Part shown: piece after piece, positions 60,540-64,000 of the stretch
Position numbering within the stretch: position 1 is the first letter of the stretch
Layout: each line of letters starts with the position of its first letter
Assembly: GCF_905220365.1 (NCBI RefSeq)
Contig: NC_061140.1
Span: 11,658,501-11,722,500, forward strand
Length of the DNA stretch: 64,000 nucleotides
From: Vanessa cardui
Lineage: Eukaryota > Arthropoda > Insecta > Lepidoptera > Nymphalidae
Direction: 5' to 3'
Notes under the pieces: model-generated
Databases searched by the model: none
What the model was told of the DNA's origin: nothing
Seen by the model: only the letters and a program-made list of their open reading frames with translations
Translations under genes and position numbers: made by a program

Positions 60540-60715
60540 GCAAGTTTATCTGGGCAGATACGACCAGATATATTGTCGCAGCAATACTTTCTTTCATTGT
60601 GTTTGATAAGGCATAACTATAGGAATAAGAAATATAACATCTAAGATGACGTAAGAGCTCCCAAGGCTGGTACCGCATTGGTGATCTATCTTGTCAGTGT
60701 CAAGTCACATAGATT
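60540..60715 (+). mobile_element. Family A copy, degenerate
   Basis: 'tctgggcagatacgaccaga', 'agctcccaaggctggtaccg', 'cattggtgatctatcttgtc'. Confidence 0.65.
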
Positions 60716-61249
60716 TTTGTTATGTCATAGAGGCCAACGAGCAGGAAGCTTACCTGATGGAAAGTGATTACCACATAAAAATAAAGATGAAAATAAAAAA
60801 GAATATCCACACTAAGATTTCGCATGCACTCAAACAGCTCAGGATTTTTCTCTGATAAATAGAAGGCTTGTAGCCTAGAAGTATATTGATGACGTTCTCA
60901 GCGCCCGCAAGAACCCTAATTCCCTTTGTAGAAGTTTCTAGAAAATTGAAAACCTATCGGTGTCATTTATTAGGCTTCTTAGACGGAACGTGATTTAAAA
61001 ATCGAACTTTCGTGTTTAATATTTTTTTTATTGCTCTTTTTAGTTGTCAGCCACAGTACAGAGTATTCAAAAGCAGAGAGAATTATTGGAAAATTGTGTT
61101 GCGTTGGATATCTTAGTAATATGAAGTAGTTTATATTTCTGTGTTTTCAATTTAATCCGAACGTCAAATTTCCAGCAGTGGGATATTTACAGTCTGTTCC
61201 TTTAAATTTAATTATTAATAATATTATGTTTTACACACTTTACATGTTT
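60716..61249. other. AT-rich DNA; one B tail scrap
   Basis: 61170-61206 'ttccagcagtgggatattta', 'cagtctgttcctttaaattt' is a family B 3' tail without a body. Otherwise nothing. Confidence 0.5.
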
Positions 61250-61530
61250 TTCTATAGGTTGGCGATATGGGCCACCTGATGTTAAGTGGTCACCATTACC
61301 CATAGACAATGACGCTGTAAGAAATATTAACTATTCCTTAAATCGTCAATGCGCCATTAACCTTAGGAACTAAGACATTATGTCCCTTGTGCCTGTAGTT
61401 ACACTGCCTCACTCACCCTTCAAATCGGAACACAACAATACTGAGTACTGTTGTTTGGCGGTAGAATAACTGATGAGTGAGTTGTACCTACCCAGGCGTG
61501 CTTGCTCAAAGCCCTACCCCCAAGTGAAAT
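61250..61530 (-). mobile_element. Family A copy, near full length
   Basis: 'tttctataggttggcgatat' to 'cttgctcaaagccctacccc'. Confidence 0.95.
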
Positions 61531-62146
61531 GTGAGTTTAATCTGTTACAAATAAATTCCTTTGATATATCTTTCGTTTTAAATGTTATTTATTAGAATTA
61601 GGTATTCATATGAACACGCCACCTGATGGTCTGTGGGAAGGTTGTCAATACATGGAATTTGGCAATAATTAATGTTGTGTATCCATAAAAATATAAGTTT
61701 GTATGTGGGAATGTAGTAAAGTAATATAGGTAGTATAGCGTCATTAGCCGCCCCACTCGATCCCACCCTATATAAGGGTCAGGTTCAAGGCACTCGTATT
61801 TATGACTTAATTACCTCGTGTAATTAAGCAGTGCCTCAGCCAGATCTCGGATGCCAAGATTGTATAAATAAATTTTGTCGAGATTCCCTGACAGCGATGC
61901 TCCCGTTCTCGGATGATTCTGGACGGTTTATCAAATAGGCGGTTATCTTGCCGCTGTCAATGTTAAACAGCAATTAATTTTAATTGCCTTATGGAAATGT
62001 TCGCTATGAAATTATATTTTCCTACCTAACAATGAAATTAGGCGTGATATTTCAATGGTTTGACGTGATTGATAAATGAACGGCTTCAAACTGGCAAGTG
62101 CTGAATTTATAATAAGTACGTTTATAGTGTTTTTTTTTTATTGTTT
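61531..62146. other. Unassigned
   Basis: 61740-61935 is GC-richer, unrecognised. Confidence 0.45.
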
Positions 62147-62446
62147 CAACAACAAGAACAGCCTGTAAATTTCCCACTGCTGAGCTAATGCCTCCTCTCC
62201 CTTTGAGAAGAAGCTTTGGAACATATTCCTCCACACTGTTCCAATGCTGGTTCGTGTAAGGCACATGTGGCAGAATCTATGAAATTAGACACATCCAGGT
62301 TTCCTCACGATGTTTTCTTATACCGCCGAGCACGAGATGAATTATATACGTAAATTAGGCACATGAATATTCAGTAGAACTTGCCTGGGCTACGGTAAAC
62401 ATCGGTTAAGATACACGCGTCATAACTTTTGGGCCCACTCTGCTCC
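62147..62446 (-). mobile_element. Family B SINE
   Basis: Tail 'caacaacaagaacagcctgt', body complete, head eroded around the B box ('gcctgggctacggtaaacat'). Confidence 0.92.
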
Positions 62447-63042
62447 TATTTGTTAAGTGATCGGAAAAGAAAACATGTTCTTGATGAAATACTCAATTGG
62501 ATGCATCACTGACTCGTACTGTAGTAGATGTAGTAGACAATTAAATGAAGGCCATTTATGGGCGTTACCTATTTTCAGTATACCTAAGCATTTTAGCAAC
62601 ATACTTAATGTTTCTAAAAACTTTTTCTGAAATGGAAAGTTATTTATGAACAAAGTAAATTCCAATTTAATTTCCTAAGTGATGTATTGAAAAAAGTTTT
62701 TGCGATTCCTGACAATTCCGGTTCAAGAAACTCATTCCGTCAAACGTAGTGACGTTTAAAAAAACACAAGATCGATCGGCGTCAAGTAATTTTTTTTTGT
62801 GAGATATGCTTTTTTGTTAACTCTCTTTCAGCTGAAATTACTTAGAAATATAAGATGAGATTTCTAAGAATGATTTTTTTAGCTGTGCCAAAAATATATT
62901 CTTAAACGAAAAATCACAGATATACAAGGAGCGAGTTGTTTAGACACTAAAAATTATTGTCATGATTTTTTAAATATACTTATATAATTTTAATTGAAAT
63001 AATAATATTTAGTACGGTTTTGATTGTTAAATGTGTTTTTCA
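62447..63042. other. AT-rich DNA, no gene seen
   Basis: No recognised repeat. The frame 62453-62665 lacks a domain. Confidence 0.5.
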
Positions 63043-63120
63043 ACCGACTTCAAAAAGGAGGAGCTTATCAATTCGTCTGTATTTTTTTTATGTTTGTTTG
63101 ATTTTTTTTTTGTTTGAAAA
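63043..63120 (+). mobile_element. Family H fragment
   Basis: 'caaccgacttcaaaaaggag', 'gagcttatcaattcgtctgt', then T-rich. Confidence 0.65.
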
Positions 63121-63316
63121 AAAAGTTTGGTTAGGTTCTGAGCATAGAATCCATGACAAAGTAACGGAACGGAAGAAAACGGAACAATTCTGAGGAGCAC
63201 GTTAGCGATCCTCGGCCGAATCTTTTATTTACCATATATGTTCTTTGGATATTTAAGTCACCTTCCGTAACGTGGTTATGTTCATGTAATTGCCATAGTC
63301 GAATATTATAATCAAC

Positions 63317-63566
63317 TAGCGACCCGCCCCGGCTTTGCATGGGTGCAATACTGATACTAAATATATTACAGAATTTCTTTATTTACGACATCACATTGCA
63401 AACATCTAAAATCATCAGTGTTTCTTTATTATTCATGTATTATATGCACAAAACTTCTCCTCAAATCATACTATCTATTAAAAAAAACGCATCAAAATCC
63501 GTTGCGTAATTTTAAAGATATAGGGACAGAGAAAGCGACTTTGTTTTATATAATATGTAGTGATGG
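63317..63566 (+). mobile_element. Family F repeat
   Basis: 'agcgacccgccccggctttg', 'catgggtgcaatactgatac', 'gcatcaaaatccgttgcgta', 'gcgactttgttttatataat'. Confidence 0.85.
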
Positions 63567-63916
63567 AACTCCTAAACCGCTTACAGTTAGGGTGCGATTT
63601 GGGGCAGAATTTCTTACTGTCTTTAATAAAATTTTGTGTATATGATGTGATACCATATGATGTACGACATTCATTAGCTATTTTGTAAAGTTTTTTTATT
63701 GAGGTCGATTACAGCTCTTCCGAAGGTGGTACTTTGTAGTTTATGCCGCATGACGTATTAAAGCCGCTTTTCGAAAGCCTATTTTTGCTTTATTCGAAAG
63801 TTTCTTTTGAAATTGTCCCCAAAGTAGTTTCTGATTCATATAAACGGCACGCTTAATCTATCCATATAAAGAAAAATTAGGTAGTCTAAATCAGCTTCAC
63901 TTAAAATAAAAAAATA
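63567..63916. other. AT-rich DNA, no gene seen
   Basis: No recognised repeat. Confidence 0.5.
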
Positions 63917-64000
63917 AATAAAAATTTTAACAAAAGAAACACCGACTTCAAATAAAACACTATTTTAAAACAAATAAAAATGCACTAAAAAGTAATAAAA
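63917..64000 (-). mobile_element. Family H copy, cut by window edge
   Basis: Reverse of 'agtgcatttttatttgtttt' and 'gaagtcggtgtttcttttgt'. Continues beyond 64000. Confidence 0.75.

Noticed and set aside
8625..61530. Regularly similar units as a CRISPR-like or satellite array
   Set aside because: Family A and B copies are dispersed, occur in both orientations, vary in truncation, and several B copies have TSDs: they are retroposons.
1..64000. Endogenous virus or viral gene remnants
   Set aside because: No reverse transcriptase of LTR type, integrase, capsid or viral polymerase motif was seen.

Overview
Gene-poor, AT-rich nuclear DNA from an insect. The repertoire of short interspersed repeats (tRNA-headed SINEs ending in 'cagcagtggg...caggctgtt', LINE 3' ends with (TCAAA)n tails, and the 'ggtggtagggctttgtgcaagcc...' family) is what one expects of a butterfly, most likely a nymphalid. 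That is an inference from remembered repeat style; no search was run. I see no intact protein-coding gene, no rRNA, no genuine tRNA gene and no CRISPR array. The longest open frames are pieces of a dead mariner transposase. The window is best read as intergenic or large-intron DNA. One candidate host exon lies at about 23775-23909, ending in a good GTAAGT donor.

Repeat families used below. A: about 285 bp, 'ggtggtagggctttgtgcaagcc' to 'ccaacctataccataaaa', SINE-like, the commonest repeat here. B: about 300 bp tRNA-derived SINE (A box tggcccagtgg, B box gggttcaaacc), clear 10-16 bp target duplications in several copies. C: LINE 3' end with a (TTTGATT)n tail in sense orientation. D: second tRNA-derived SINE (tggtcgagtgg / gggttcgattcccgg) with a TTTA-repeat tail. 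E: Penelope-like-looking repeat. F and G: 'cccggcttcgcatgggtg' and 'aatattataaatgcgaaagtaac' repeats. H: 'gaagtcggtttc' repeat. J: 'agcgccatcta' repeat.

Layout. 1-6.5 kb: a B SINE split by a 1.1-kb element with about 50-bp inverted ends, inserted exactly between AAA and TTT with no target duplication (Spy-type behaviour). 6.5-15 kb: C, B, A and J copies in plain AT-rich DNA, and a pair of CRE palindromes. 15-25 kb: a foldback palindrome, a CpG-dense stretch with a TATA motif, A/B/D/H copies, the candidate exon, and a 142-bp TA-rich palindrome. 25-31 kb: A, B, C, D and a non-LTR C-terminal relic. 31-34 kb: C fragments, a complete but dead mariner (1251 bp), and an RTE-like LINE 3' end. 34-45 kb: C, B, E, A, D, F copies and a 335-bp MITE with TTA duplication. 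45-48 kb: a degraded DNA transposon with a PHD-like C-terminus and an A insertion, then B, G, C. 48-64 kb: A, B, C, D, E, F, H remnants, including two SINE copies that each carry a local inverted (snap-back) duplication.

Nothing here works as a pathway. The story is repeated transposon bombardment, with several nested insertions that give relative ages and exact insertion sites.
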